From Spodoptera frugiperda (taxonomy: Eukaryota; Arthropoda; Insecta; Lepidoptera; Noctuidae), in assembly GCF_023101765.2 (NCBI RefSeq), contig NC_064231.1, positions 5,656,501 to 5,720,500 on the forward strand: DNA of 64,000 nt, given 5' to 3'. Both the position numbers and the translations under genes were made by a program. A model generated the notes under the pieces. It was not told where the DNA came from. It was given only the letters and a program-made list of their open reading frames with translations, and did not search any database. Positions 54,811 through 64,000 of the stretch are shown one piece after another. How positions within the stretch are numbered: position 1 is the stretch's first letter; each line of letters opens with the position of its first letter.

Positions 54811-55926
54811 ATGCCTTATGATGTTGGAAGCAGCAGCTACGCCGGTCAGAGCGCCAGTCAACCTGCCGCATTCCTGGATGGGACTCTGGTAAGATGCCCT
54901 CTTTGCTCTCAAGCACGTTTTTTTAAGGGTGAACGGGGTCTGAGGATACATCTGGGCAAGGTACATAAACACAAAAATGTGGATCCTTCCCCAGTGTCAG
55001 CCTCAGCTCCTTCCCCAACTCCCCCTGTTCAAAATATTCAACTTTGGCAAACTCTATCCAAATTCAAAAACTCAATCCCAATTTTAAAGAGAGTTCCTCG
55101 AGGTGCGAGAGCATCCGTGGCTTCAAGTTTGGCACGTTGTATTGCTCTTGTAGCCCGAGAGAACTCTCCGAGTGCTTGGGAGCAATTATTAACTTTCCCA
55201 TTTAGGATTCTACATGTGCAGAAAGATTTGGCTAGTAAAAAAACTTTAACAACCCAAATTAAAGATAATTGTTTTTTGAAAACACAACCTTTCGACCCCA
55301 AATTACCTGTACACTTCTCTCACAAAGGTTTGCTGCATCATGTAGAGTCCAAATTAGCAGATGGTGATATTCGTGGGGCTGCTAGGGTTCTATTTAGCAG
55401 TGACGTGGTCGCTGCGTACTCTGCAGAGACTGTTACAGCCTTGCAGAGTAAGCACCCTTCCCCGGCAGATGACCTCACTTTCCCTGACCCACCAAACCCT
55501 CAACTCCATACCCTCGCCATTACTGCCCAACAGGTTCGTGGGGCCATCGACTCCTTTCGAAATGGTTCTGCCGGCGGCCTCGACGGCTTGTCCCCTCAAC
55601 ATCTAAAGGACCTAACGTGTTCAAGCGCCGGGGAAGCTGGTGAGTCCCTTTTGAGGGAGTTGACGGCCCTAATTAATTTAATGCTCTCCGGCAATGTGAA
55701 CGAATCCGTCATCGACGTCTTGTACGGGGCTAATTTATGTGCCCTGCGGAAGAGGGATGGCGGTATTCGTCCCATTGCCGTAGGTTGCACCTATAGGCGT
55801 ATCGCAGCCAAAATTTGCTGTGCATTTTACAATGAGTCGTTGGCCAGCAAATTCCAGCCCTCACAATTAGGCTTTGGTTCCAAAGGGGCTGCGAGGCTGC
55901 GGTACATGCCCTTTCTACCTTTATAA
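54811..55926 (+). CDS. RLE-LINE polyprotein, N-terminal part (zinc finger and start of RT), frame-broken
   Basis: 371 codons. The ATG at 54811 is the first after an in-frame TAA at 54784-54786. Residues 29-52 form a C2H2 finger of the type that binds target DNA in R2-like elements. A Pro/Ser-rich linker (60-75) and a basic region follow, then the RT palm begins at about residue 245 (RGAIDSFRNGSAGGLDGLSP) with GGIRPIAVGCTYRRIAAKI near 314-332. After LGFGSKGA the frame runs off into an unrelated tail and stops at 55926; the continuation is in the next frame from about 55890. Confidence 0.8.
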   Translation: MPYDVGSSSYAGQSASQPAAFLDGTLVRCPLCSQARFFKGERGLRIHLGKVHKHKNVDPSPVSASAPSPTPPVQNIQLWQTLSKFKNSIPILKRVPRGARASVASSLARCIALVARENSPSAWEQLLTFPFRILHVQKDLASKKTLTTQIKDNCFLKTQPFDPKLPVHFSHKGLLHHVESKLADGDIRGAARVLFSSDVVAAYSAETVTALQSKHPSPADDLTFPDPPNPQLHTLAITAQQVRGAIDSFRNGSAGGLDGLSPQHLKDLTCSSAGEAGESLLRELTALINLMLSGNVNESVIDVLYGANLCALRKRDGGIRPIAVGCTYRRIAAKICCAFYNESLASKFQPSQLGFGSKGAARLRYMPFLPL

Positions 55927-57704
55927 ATAGCAATCAAAGTGAGGTCATTTTAAAGGTTGACATAAAAAACGCTTTTAATTCAGTAAGCAGGGACGCCTTG
56001 TTGACAGAAATACAAAAAGAAACCCCTAAAATTTACAGTTTTCTTTGGCAATGTTACCGAAACCCTTCGAAATTACTATATAAGGACAATTTAATAGAAT
56101 CGGCCGTCGGTTGTCAACAAGGAGACCCTCTTGGACCTGCCATTTTTAGTTTAGCCATAAATCCTATTATTCGGGAACTAAATTCCAAATTTAACGTATG
56201 GTATTTAGATGACGGAACTCTAGGAGGTGACGTCAACACTGTTTTAAAAGATTTTACCATATTAAAAGAACGACTAAATTCCATTGGCCTTGACCTAAAT
56301 TTATCTAAATGTGAAATTTACATACCTAACTCTACTGACCGACAAACGATTTTATCAAAATTTCAGGAAATAGCTCCCAATATCAAAATTAAAGATAAAA
56401 ATTCACTTCACCTCCTAGGTTCTCCAATATTCGATGAATGTTTTCCTTCATTCATCGAAGACAAAATAGAAAATTTCAATAATATTTCGGATAGACTACA
56501 CAAAATCAACTCACATTCGGCTTTCACTCTGATTCGGTATTGTTGTTTTGGACCAAAATTTACTTATATTCTCCGCGCATCTCATATATGGAAAAATTCA
56601 CATATTTTGGAAAATGTAGACAAAATTATCAGACACACATTATCATCCATACTTAATGTGGCTTTGGATGACCGTGCTTGGCAACAAGCTACCCTTCCCA
56701 TTCGCATGGGTGGGCTCGGCGTCCGCAAAATTTCAAGTATTAGCTTACCAGCATTTCTCTCATCGGTCCACAGTACCTCTGAATTAGTCAGGAAAATTCT
56801 TTCTCCATCACTGGCTAGTTTTGAGGTGCCGTGTTTGACTGATGCAGTGGAAGCTTGGAAAATGGCCTGTCCACTTACTGATTTACCTGTTCACCCTTCT
56901 TCTCAGAGACAATGGGACGTGCCGCTGTGCAGTATTATTCGTGAGTCATTAATCAACTCTTCTTCTAATGCTGCAGAGCGAGCTCGCTTATTGGCTGTGG
57001 GAGAGTGGGAATCAGGTTTGTGGCTTCAGGCGCTCCCGTCACCCTACATAGGAACTATGTTGGATGACATTACGTTCCGGCTAGCTGTGTGCTTACGGTT
57101 GGGTGCTCCCTGTGTCTCTCCGCATTGTTGCCACTGTGGAGAAAGAGTCGATGGCTCGGGACACCATGGTCTTTCATGTCGTAGAAGTGCAGGCCGCATA
57201 AGTCGTCATGCCAGCATCAACGACATTATTCGTCGTGCTCTCGCCTCAGCCGGCGTACCAGCCGTATTAGAACCTAATGGTTTGGTACGTGATGATGGCA
57301 AGAGACCAGATGGTATGTCGTTGCTGCCTTGGAAGATGGGTAGGCCTTTGGTGTGGGACGCTACGTGTGTAGACACCCTTGCGCCATCTCACCTTCTAAG
57401 TACTGCTGCATGCGCTGGTGCGGCTGCTTCCGCGGCAGAGGACCTCAAGCGGCGCAAATATTCTAACTTAGTTGGCAATTATTGTTTTGAGCCGTTTGGG
57501 GTCGAAACACTTGGGCCATGGGGTCCTGGTGCACATTCTCTATATAAAGAAATTGCACTTAAGCTATTCGACTCTACGCGTGACCAGAAGGCTGGCTATT
57601 TCTTCGGTCAAAAGATAAGCATTGCCATACAACGTGGCAATGCGGCCAGTCTTCTGGGAACGTTCCCCAATGACAGCGATGCGGACGAGTACTTCGACGC
57701 CTAA
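55890..57704 (+). CDS. RLE-LINE polyprotein, C-terminal part (RT catalytic core, zinc knuckle, endonuclease)
   Basis: Open without a stop from 55890; the first ATG is at 55998. Before that ATG lies motif A (KVDIKNAFNSVSRDALLTE). Numbered from the ATG: motif B at 38-47, YLDD at 69-72, the knuckle Cys377-x2-Cys380-x8/9-His-x4/3-Cys394, and the RLE signature KRPD at 435-438 with downstream VWD454. So all catalytic residues of RT and endonuclease appear intact. It ends SDADEYFDA and TAA. As it stands this part lacks its N-terminus and should be inactive. Confidence 0.82.
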   Translation, partial: CEAAVHALSTFINSNQSEVILKVDIKNAFNSVSRDALLTEIQKETPKIYSFLWQCYRNPSKLLYKDNLIESAVGCQQGDPLGPAIFSLAINPIIRELNSKFNVWYLDDGTLGGDVNTVLKDFTILKERLNSIGLDLNLSKCEIYIPNSTDRQTILSKFQEIAPNIKIKDKNSLHLLGSPIFDECFPSFIEDKIENFNNISDRLHKINSHSAFTLIRYCCFGPKFTYILRASHIWKNSHILENVDKIIRHTLSSILNVALDDRAWQQATLPIRMGGLGVRKISSISLPAFLSSVHSTSELVRKILSPSLASFEVPCLTDAVEAWKMACPLTDLPVHPSSQRQWDVPLCSIIRESLINSSSNAAERARLLAVGEWESGLWLQALPSPYIGTMLDDITFRLAVCLRLGAPCVSPHCCHCGERVDGSGHHGLSCRRSAGRISRHASINDIIRRALASAGVPAVLEPNGLVRDDGKRPDGMSLLPWKMGRPLVWDATCVDTLAPSHLLSTAACAGAAASAAEDLKRRKYSNLVGNYCFEPFGVETLGPWGPGAHSLYKEIALKLFDSTRDQKAGYFFGQKISIAIQRGNAASLLGTFPNDSDADEYFDA

Positions 57705-57923
57705 CCACACCTAACCACGCCTATTGCCTTTATTTTAGTTTTAAGTTAGTTTTTATTCCTTTTTTTTTGGTATTTTTAAGTTGTAAATAATGTGTTAGTT
57801 TAGATTAATAATCATCAATAATATAATTTAAACTGTGCCTTGGATACCGTAAGGAAGAGTACCCAAGTTAAGCAACATCGGCGACATTTGCGATGCGATT
57901 TACAAGCCGCGATTATAATTATA
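57705..57923 (+). mobile_element. 3' UTR and flank of the LINE with a 5S-rRNA-like segment
   Basis: After the stop come ACCACACCTAACCACGCC, a T-rich stretch and an AT-rich stretch. At about 57867-57886 the sequence CAAGTTAAGCAACATCGGCG closely matches a conserved part of insect 5S rRNA as I remember it (AAGTTAAGCAACATCGGGCG). The rest of a 5S gene is absent on both sides, so it is either a 5S-derived part of the element or a scrap of a target. Confidence 0.45.
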
Positions 57924-58316
57924 ATACAACGTGTAACAAAAAGGGGGTATACATATCAAGTGCACAGTTTCTTGATAACATAACAAACGATACGGGAACG
58001 GGCTTTTTAACCTCATGTTTTCATGGTAGTTACCAAGTTATGAATTTTTCAAATCGCGCCGGCGCGCGAATCAAAATTAGGTAGACAGGTACTAGGCGAC
58101 CAGATTGACAGAAGAAATGTTTCGTAATACTAGCGAGTGACCCCTGTAGCGTTGTGACACGTTTGTATGATTTGAAATCAAGAACTATGCGATACCAAGT
58201 ATTTGGTACAATTTTTTTTAAACGTATTTTAAGCTGAAACTTTGTGTAGAGCTTCTATTCAACCTGTATTCATCAGGGCTTCTTGATGTATATGGGTATT
58301 TTGTTACACGTTGTAT
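57924..58316. mobile_element. 393-bp MITE with ATACAACGTGTAACAAAA ends
   Basis: The left end ATACAACGTGTAACAAAA and the right end TTTTGTTACACGTTGTAT (minor mismatch) are inverted; the similarity goes on with gaps to CATATCAAG/CTTGATGTA at about 37 bp. No transposase. It lies directly behind the LINE. Confidence 0.75.
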
Positions 58317-59741
58317 ATCATCACAGACCTCTCGATAGAAGCCCAAGACAAACTCTCAGTAAAAGGGAGATTCTGCTTAATTTCAAAAGTGTGCACAGTG
58401 ACATTTCAATTAGGCCTACAGGAGACTACACGGCAGAACATTATGGAGAAACGCGTCACTTACAACATAAGCCGTGTCCTAAGTGAGTGGACACCGTGTC
58501 TCGTGTCACCAAAAACGGCCACTAGAGAGACCAGCACGTGCCTGCATCAGCTGGGACGTAATGACTAGTTACAAACTGCTCAACTGCGAAATAGATGGCA
58601 GTCAGTGAAGGAGGCCCAGTGGCACACTCTAGCGGTACGATTATGTTTTACTAAGTTGACTAGTAAGTAATTACTTGTTAACATGTTATTTGTAAACTTC
58701 ACTTAAATGGGACCGTTTTCATTACAACTTCATATCGCAGGTATCTGCCAATGGCCTCGTAGCTAGGAGCCTTGACCGACACGTGTAGGTAAACGTCAGA
58801 TGGTTCGGTCAAGGGCCTGATGCCGCATCATTCGGGTCATTTTCAAATTAACACGAAAGGTTTAAATAACTATTTTATTAACTTTTCATTTCCGCCAACA
58901 CTTTTTTCGACAAATGTTGAACATGATGTGTTCTATAACCCCGTACTTACTTACTTTAGATTGTGTTCTAATAACAAACCACTCTGTACAGGAATATTTA
59001 TCTACTACAACACACTTTCAACTTCACCTTCATTATTCGAAATTCTTGAAAAAATATTTTATTTATATTAAATCATTTCCTAAATACAACGTTTAGTGTG
59101 GCTCTGATCAAAAGTAATGCAAGCCCTATACTTACAAACTTTAAGACCTTACTTCATCCCGTTTTCAGTACAGTACACTACAGTCGAATTTCATGTTTGT
59201 AGTTTGCGCTCGGCGATGATGAATCAGTCAGTCAGTCAGAACATACTATTTTTAAACGGTTTTATTTAGATTGACCCGTTTGTTGGTTTCTTTGTTTGTT
59301 TGGGTCTCTGTTGCTGGCGTTACACCCCTGCCCCGATGACAGATCGATCTGACTTATGTACCTAATATAGGTACCTAAAAGGTTATTATGTTATTGGAAC
59401 AGCCCGTACGCTGGCTACTATTATACAGATGACCCGCTGACCTTGATCCACCATAACCTTGATCGGTTTATCGACATATTATATTATTTTTTTAACAAGT
59501 AATGTTTGCCGTATTTGTGCAATAACTATCGTAACCTAATTGAAATAATTAACTAAAACAGCGTTGCGTTGCTTCGCCAGGCATGCTCATGAATACGACT
59601 CCCGTTGTAACTTGAAAGTAACTAGTTGAGCTTTTCTCAATTAGTTTACGTGCGCAAGCCGTTAATATCATTTAACTAATCTCTTCTGTTGAACAAAACA
59701 GTGTAACGTATCGTGTGACGGCAAGTAACTAGTTAAGTATG
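58317..59741. other. no gene seen
   Basis: Mixed AT-rich DNA. A piece at 59210-59240 (GATGAATCAGTCAGTCAGTC) is repeat-like. No coding sequence is recognised. Confidence 0.5.
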
Positions 59742-60294
59742 TAGTTATTTTATTGTTTTATGTGGATTTAGAAATTTAGAATACGCTATTCCTTATGAAT
59801 AAAAAAAGGAATAAATATCAATCATGAACGTTAACAGTTAAATAATGGAGTGCGCTGTTACATTGTACGGTTCATGTATCCAACACTGCCAGCCTCCTTA
59901 CGGATCCAGTGGCAGTGGCAAGAAGGCAGTGGTTGGGCTAGTGTCTCCTGGGTGGAGCCGCGTCGAGGCAAACGTAGTGTGGGTCCTTCAGCTGGCAGAC
60001 CGACGGGATCCGTAAGGAGGAGTGTATGGGTAACATTATGTTGTCCTACAGTGCATGTATGACACCTTAAAATGTTGTGCATTTAAATTTATTATTATGT
60101 AAGTGTCGTAGATATAAGTCCAATGTAACAACTACTGGTTGTCCTAATCAAAATAAATAAATAAATAAATAAATGAACCTTACAATGTAACAGCGCACTC
60201 CTTTATATAACTGTTAACGTTCATGATTGATATTTATTAATAAGGAATAGCGTATTCTAAATTCCTAAATCCACATAAAAAAATAAAATAACTA
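59742..60294. mobile_element. foldback element with 120-130-bp inverted arms and a nested inner hairpin
   Basis: The arms 59742-59875 and 60173-60294 are reverse complements at over 90% (the left arm has a 12-bp extra A-rich piece). They share TTATGTGGATTTAG, TTTAGAATACGCTATTCCTT, AATATCAATCATGAACGTTA and GGAGTGCGCTGTTACATTGT. Inside, CCTCCTTACGGATCC (59893-59907) and GGATCCGTAAGGAGG (60006-60020) form a second, perfect inverted repeat. The centre ends in an (AAAT)n tail (60151-60172) like a LINE 3' end. No protein. Confidence 0.75.
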
Positions 60295-61075
60295 GGTACA
60301 TATATACATAATATACAATGAAATAACTACACCGGATCATTTTGTTTCGGATTCGATCCTTGAGAGAGACTCCGAGCCCCGAGCTTAACCTCCTCCATTA
60401 ATCGCTGCGACCACAACGCTGGCCGCGCCCAAATCTACAACTTCGCAGAGTTTCAACTCCAACCTGCACAATCGCTTCCAACTCCTAACTGAACTGTAAA
60501 TCTATGAGCAGCCACGATTCATGGTGGTTTGGTGCAATACTGGCTCAGCAGTGCAGTTAGAGTCCTTTAACTTCTCACACCGGAACAAATCTTAAAAGCT
60601 TTTGAATACAACGATCAAGTTCCTGAAACACTGGACCAATGAGGCTGCCATCTTCAGCCGACTTTTCTGAATATGTCAATAGAATTAAATTCATTTTTTT
60701 TTAAACAAGTGTTGGTCCAGATTACCATTTATAGTCATACAAATTAAACATGTACCTAATTCTAACTTAGGTACGGTGCAAGATAATATCTGCTACAACA
60801 TTCAGTTCCTCTTTACATACACACATACATTGCGAGATAAATAAAATCCTGTACAAATTGGTGTGTCGGACGGAGCTGAATATCGAGGACAACATCTCTC
60901 GTCGAAACCGGACAATATGGAGCGAGGTTCCACGGAGGACGTGTACACCTCAACACGGCAACGTGTCGTCGGTACAACTCCACACCCAACAACTAAAATG
61001 GAATCGACAATATTCATCAAGGATATCCCAGGAATCAAGCCTACACGTATCTTAAGTAAACAGCTTAACTTATTC
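60295..61075. other. no gene seen
   Basis: A mixed stretch; the frames at 60858-61165 and 61092-60802 overlap each other and match nothing known to me. Confidence 0.5.
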
Positions 61076-61363
61076 AAGTGTGGGAGCGCCATACTTCGGA
61101 GTCATACCACGGCGTCAGAGAAAATCGGCGTGAAACAACGCTTGAGTTGTGTTTCGTCGTGTTAGTGAGGTTACTCCTCAATCTTCCCAATCCCCAAATC
61201 CCTAACAATCCTCAAATCCCTAACAATCCTCAAATCCCTAATCCCCAAAAAACCTACAATGCAATTGTAGCGATTCTGGTGTTTCAGGTGTCCATGGGCA
61301 GCGCCGATTGCTTACCATCAGGTGACACGACAGCTTGATTACCGGCTCAGCCCATAAAAAAAA
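61076..61363 (+). mobile_element. interspersed repeat family A, copy 4
   Basis: GTGTGGGAGCGCCATACTTC, then CATACCACGGCGTC, a tandem CCCTAACAATCCTCAAAT segment (about 61200-61245) and the tail TGTCCATGGGCAGCGCCGAT with TACCATCAGGTGAC and an A-rich end. Confidence 0.65.
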
Positions 61364-62148
61364 ATAACAAGACAGCGGATCAAGCTGCAATCACAAGTTC
61401 ACAACAGAGAAATCCCACCCAAAACATAAACTTCAGCTTCGCAGAAGTGAGTCTAAATAGGTACCTAGGTTCCTAACTATGTACGTAGAGTTCATTCAAT
61501 CAATCATTCCTTATTTTATGCAAATCATCCCTACAATCATTTTGTAGGCTGATTCACGCTGCAGCGCAAACTGGACGCTATTGGGACAGTTTGGACGCAA
61601 ACATCTGAATGTTTGTCTAGTCTTATTACTTAAAGTTAACCTTAACACAGACTAGTACTTATAAGTAGGTACTACTTTTATAAATGGCGTGTAAAAGCGT
61701 GTTCTCCTCTAAACTTATATTGTTGTGCCCGACAGGGTGCACATTGTGTCCTAGTTAAATTTACCACATAAGCTTTATATGTGGAAAGCAATACAGTATT
61801 CAGTAAAACAAGGAATAATTAGCACATTAGTTATTGCAATTAGCATTGGAACATTTTTCCCTTCAAACCTGCCAAGTGCACTAAACGGACCGAACAGGCG
61901 CAATGACCCTGTCAGGTTTTTGTGCACAGTTGAGTTTATACTTTCTACGTCTGTAGTCTCAATAATCTCGCAATAGTTACATTAATGGTGTTATTTAATA
62001 TTTTAGATCGAATTGACCAAATATATTATTTCATCCAGGCGAGTTCAATAGAAATCATCAGTGGGTCAGACTACTTTACAAAGTTCGTTAATATTTAGTG
62101 TGCCCGTTTGTTTGCTCGAACTTGGCGGACACACTGCCGTGTGTCTAG
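61364..62148. other. no gene seen
   Basis: AT-rich DNA without recognisable features. Confidence 0.5.
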
Positions 62149-62277
62149 ATATCAATAATAGTATGGTCATCTAGATTAAGAGCGTGTACCAAATATCAAT
62201 AATAGAGGCAAGAAGGTGGCTAAGTTACACAATAAAAATTGGGATTTGGTACACGCTCTTAATCTAGATGACCATAC
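62149..62277. repeat. perfect 34-bp inverted repeat with a 13-bp direct repeat around the left arm
   Basis: 62161-62194 and 62244-62277 are exact reverse complements (left arm begins GTATGGTCATCTAG, right arm ends CTAGATGACCATAC), 49 bp apart. ATATCAATAATAG occurs at 62149-62161 and again at 62193-62205, bracketing the left arm. Confidence 0.92.
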
Positions 62278-63388
62278 AATATTATCTGACATTTTCCTCA
62301 ACTATCTCCAAGTTCCATTAACTATGGATGTCAAACGCAAGTGTTTGATTGCTAGAATAGAGTTTATTAAATTATGTATTACTTGTGAGTTGTGAAATGT
62401 GGGGGTAACACGACATGGCAGGCAGGTAGCCAATAATAGGTAACAGGTGCGTAACTACGTACCTATGCGACTAATGCGTCCTCGCTTGGAGCCTAGACGT
62501 TGTTGTATGTACCAACAAGTACGGATGTACCTAAGGGAAGAGTCGGGCGAGAGAGCCCAGTCCACGCACTGGCACTGTGTCACTGAACTACACTGGCGAG
62601 CTGTCGCCGGCGGCACTGCACTAGGCACGGCACTGTCGGGCACTCGCGGCGCGCGGCGAGCTCGGCACTCGGGCACTGGGGCGCGCTGTGCGCGGCTGCG
62701 GGCTGGTGCGTGCGACTCCGCGCGGCGCGCATCACTGGCGCGCCCAGCCGCACGCGCCCGCGCCGCGCCACGCCCCGCCCCGCCCCGCCCACGCTGCAGG
62801 CGCCGCCCCCCACACTGTGTGACCTGTGTCCTGATTCCTGCCCGCGGCGAGGCGAGGCCGCTCCCACTCCCCAGCAGGTAGGGCCGCGACACTCTTCGTT
62901 CAGTAAATATCTATACATGCTAATGTTGTACCTGACTATATCCAATCTCACGTAGGTATGTACCTATACCTAATATTAGACCAAACACAAGTAAAGTAGG
63001 TAGATGCCTTGTAGTGCCTGCTCACCTAGACGCACATTCTCTTCCCTTTGCAATGGGTTTCATTCTACCTACTACTATTCAGTATTGTCAGGTGGGTATG
63101 TAAGTACCTGCCGCGGAGACCTAACGGGCTGCCGGGGCTCCGGCTAGAAGGGCAGGAGTAGGAATGGGGCAATTGTTAGTCAGTAAGAATCTGACACTCC
63201 CTCTCGCCTAACCCAAAGAGTGACAAGTCAATAAAAGATTCCCCCCTACATAATTCTAGACTTCCCTACTAATTCTAGAATTTTAACCTAATTCTGGACT
63301 TGTCGGAATTTCTCTCAAAAATTCAGATTGATCCCTCTGAATGTACACTACCTACCCCCAAGATTTTAGACTAAAATTGGTTAAAATG
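62278..63388. other. no gene seen; GC-rich islet and one repeat scrap
   Basis: The GC-rich islet at 62540-62880 is open on both strands by composition. A family-C scrap lies at about 63120-63235 (GTTAGTCAGTAAGAATCTGA). Confidence 0.5.
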
Positions 63389-63652
63389 TACATACATACA
63401 TAATATCATCACGCCTTTAATCCTCGAAGGGGTAGGCAGAGGTGCACTATATGGCATGTAATGCCACTGTGTACACCCACTTTTCACAATTTATGTTGTA
63501 CGTCCCATGTAATAGGTGGTGAGCCTATTGCCATATTCCGGGCACATTTCCAGACTCCGTGCTACCACTGAGAAATTTTTCCGACCCGGGAATCGAACCC
63601 GGGACCCCTTGCCCGGCAGTCGAACTTGCAACCACTCGGCCAACGAGGCAGT
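63389..63652 (-). mobile_element. tRNA-derived SINE, copy 2
   Basis: Same family and orientation as 14329-14628: B box GGTTCGATTCC in the head (63600-63580), body, and CGTGATGATATTATG tail at the left. It lacks a segment (the AAAGCCCAGTAATACTATGC part) that copy 1 carries next to the head. Confidence 0.8.
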
Positions 63653-63857
63653 CCATTGGTTAAAGTGCTTGTATAAAAATAATACCTACCTATACTTATA
63701 CTAAGGTGGCATTCGGATGAATAAATGCCTAAAGTAGAACCTATACCAACACCAAGTCTTAGTACCCACTATATGTATATTGTGTCTTTGTATGCTTTCT
63801 AAATAATAGTATTTCAACTCGAACCCATTTACTATTTTAGTCGATTTACTTTTTTAA

Positions 63858-63968
63858 GTTTTTAACAGAAACTGCAAACAACGAATATCAGAAATAGACC
63901 TTCTAAATAGATCTCCTGTCGTCAATACGAGTGTTCCGCAGGGATCGATACTCGGGCCGTTTTTATTA
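63858..63968 (+). pseudogene. reverse-transcriptase fragment (non-LTR type)
   Basis: The plus frame reads NRNCKQRISEIDLLNRSPVV and NTSVPQGSILGPFL. VPQGSILGP is RT motif B of jockey/CR1-type LINEs. It is broken off at 63968 by a MITE-like end; upstream a TAA at 63855-63857 closes the frame. Confidence 0.7.
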
Positions 63969-64000
63969 GGGTTCTGTAGCCAAATGGCAAAAAACGGAAC
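63969..64000 (+). mobile_element. start of a TA-inserted MITE (cut by the window end)
   Basis: After TA, GGGTTCTGTAGCCAAATGG begins a terminal repeat I recognise as common in moth Tc1/mariner-like MITEs. It interrupts the RT fragment directly after GPFL. Only 32 bp are in the window. Confidence 0.5.

Larger units (their letters stand above)
54787..57704 (+). mobile_element. nearly complete non-LTR retrotransposon with restriction-like endonuclease
   Basis: A target-primed retrotransposon polyprotein in two frames. The first (from ATG 54811) carries a C2H2 finger CPLC..HLGKVH (C29, C32, H47, H52) and the early reverse-transcriptase motifs (NGSAGGLDGLSPQHLK and GGIRPIAVG..RRIAAKI). The second covers motif A (KVDIKNAFNS), motif B (GCQQGDPLGP), the catalytic YLDD, a thumb region, a CCHC knuckle and an RPD..D endonuclease. 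This order (N-terminal finger, RT, knuckle, RLE, single ORF) defines the early-branching R2/NeSL/CRE-like LINEs. One shift in frame near 55885-55890 breaks the polyprotein. The exact clade is uncertain. Confidence 0.85.

Noticed and set aside
57860..57895. 5S rRNA gene
   Set aside because: Only about 20 nt resemble 5S rRNA; the flanks do not continue the gene.
62447..62955. Overlapping open frames of 120-145 codons on both strands
   Set aside because: Caused by a GC-rich islet with few stop codons; no protein likeness.

Overview
The window looks like a piece of a moth or butterfly (Lepidoptera) nuclear genome. It is AT-rich intergenic and intronic DNA broken by short, very GC-rich islets, and it is littered with repeat types I know from lepidopteran genomes: tRNA-derived SINEs with GGTTCGATTCC B boxes, a Helitron ending in a GC hairpin plus CTAG, TA-type MITEs, and jockey-like LINE fragments. 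A noctuid-like moth is my best guess from the repeat families, but that is an inference. There are no bacterial-style genes, and almost every open reading frame is a chance or antisense frame.

The one host gene I can support is vestigial (vg), on the minus strand. Six coding exons (49634-49527, 43014-42819, 42273-42106, 38735-38594, 38507-38296, 35188-35139) join with matching phases (0,1,1,2,1), each intron with GT..AG ends, to a 291-residue protein. It has the conserved Vg start (MAVSCPEVMYGAYYPYLYG), a KEED motif, the TONDU/Vestigial domain that binds the TEAD factor Scalloped, a His/Ala/Tyr-rich C-terminal half, and the conserved SKDLYWF end. Vg is the co-activator of Scalloped and the wing selector protein of insects. 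The 3' UTR probably runs from 35138 to near 33700. No upstream non-coding exon or promoter could be fixed.

Region by region: 1-33.6 kb lies downstream of vg. It is gene-poor, with many GC-rich islets carrying TAATTA cores (candidate regulatory DNA), one Helitron (5930-7243), SINEs (14.3-15.0 kb), decayed LINE pieces (23.4-23.8 and 29.1-30.3 kb, the latter interrupted by a 407-bp MITE) and odd CGTAG foldback repeats. From 33.7 to 49.7 kb is vg. Its intron 2 is nearly all interspersed repeats, and intron 1 carries a miniature LTR element sitting between 43-bp inverted repeats, a 271-281-bp tandem duplication, and head-to-head LTR fragments. From 49.7 to 64 kb, upstream of vg, the DNA is dense in mobile elements: nested MITEs, a LINE C-terminal fragment with a second copy of the 407-bp MITE, a BEL/Pao scrap, a nearly complete non-LTR retrotransposon of the restriction-like-endonuclease type with a single visible frameshift (54.8-57.7 kb), a foldback element at 59.7-60.3 kb, and a perfect 34-bp inverted repeat at 62.2 kb.

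The most useful results are the exon-level vg model and several unexplained DNA structures: the inverted-repeat-flanked mini-LTR, the template-switch-like palindrome, the CGTAG foldbacks, and the 5S-rRNA-like tail behind the LINE.
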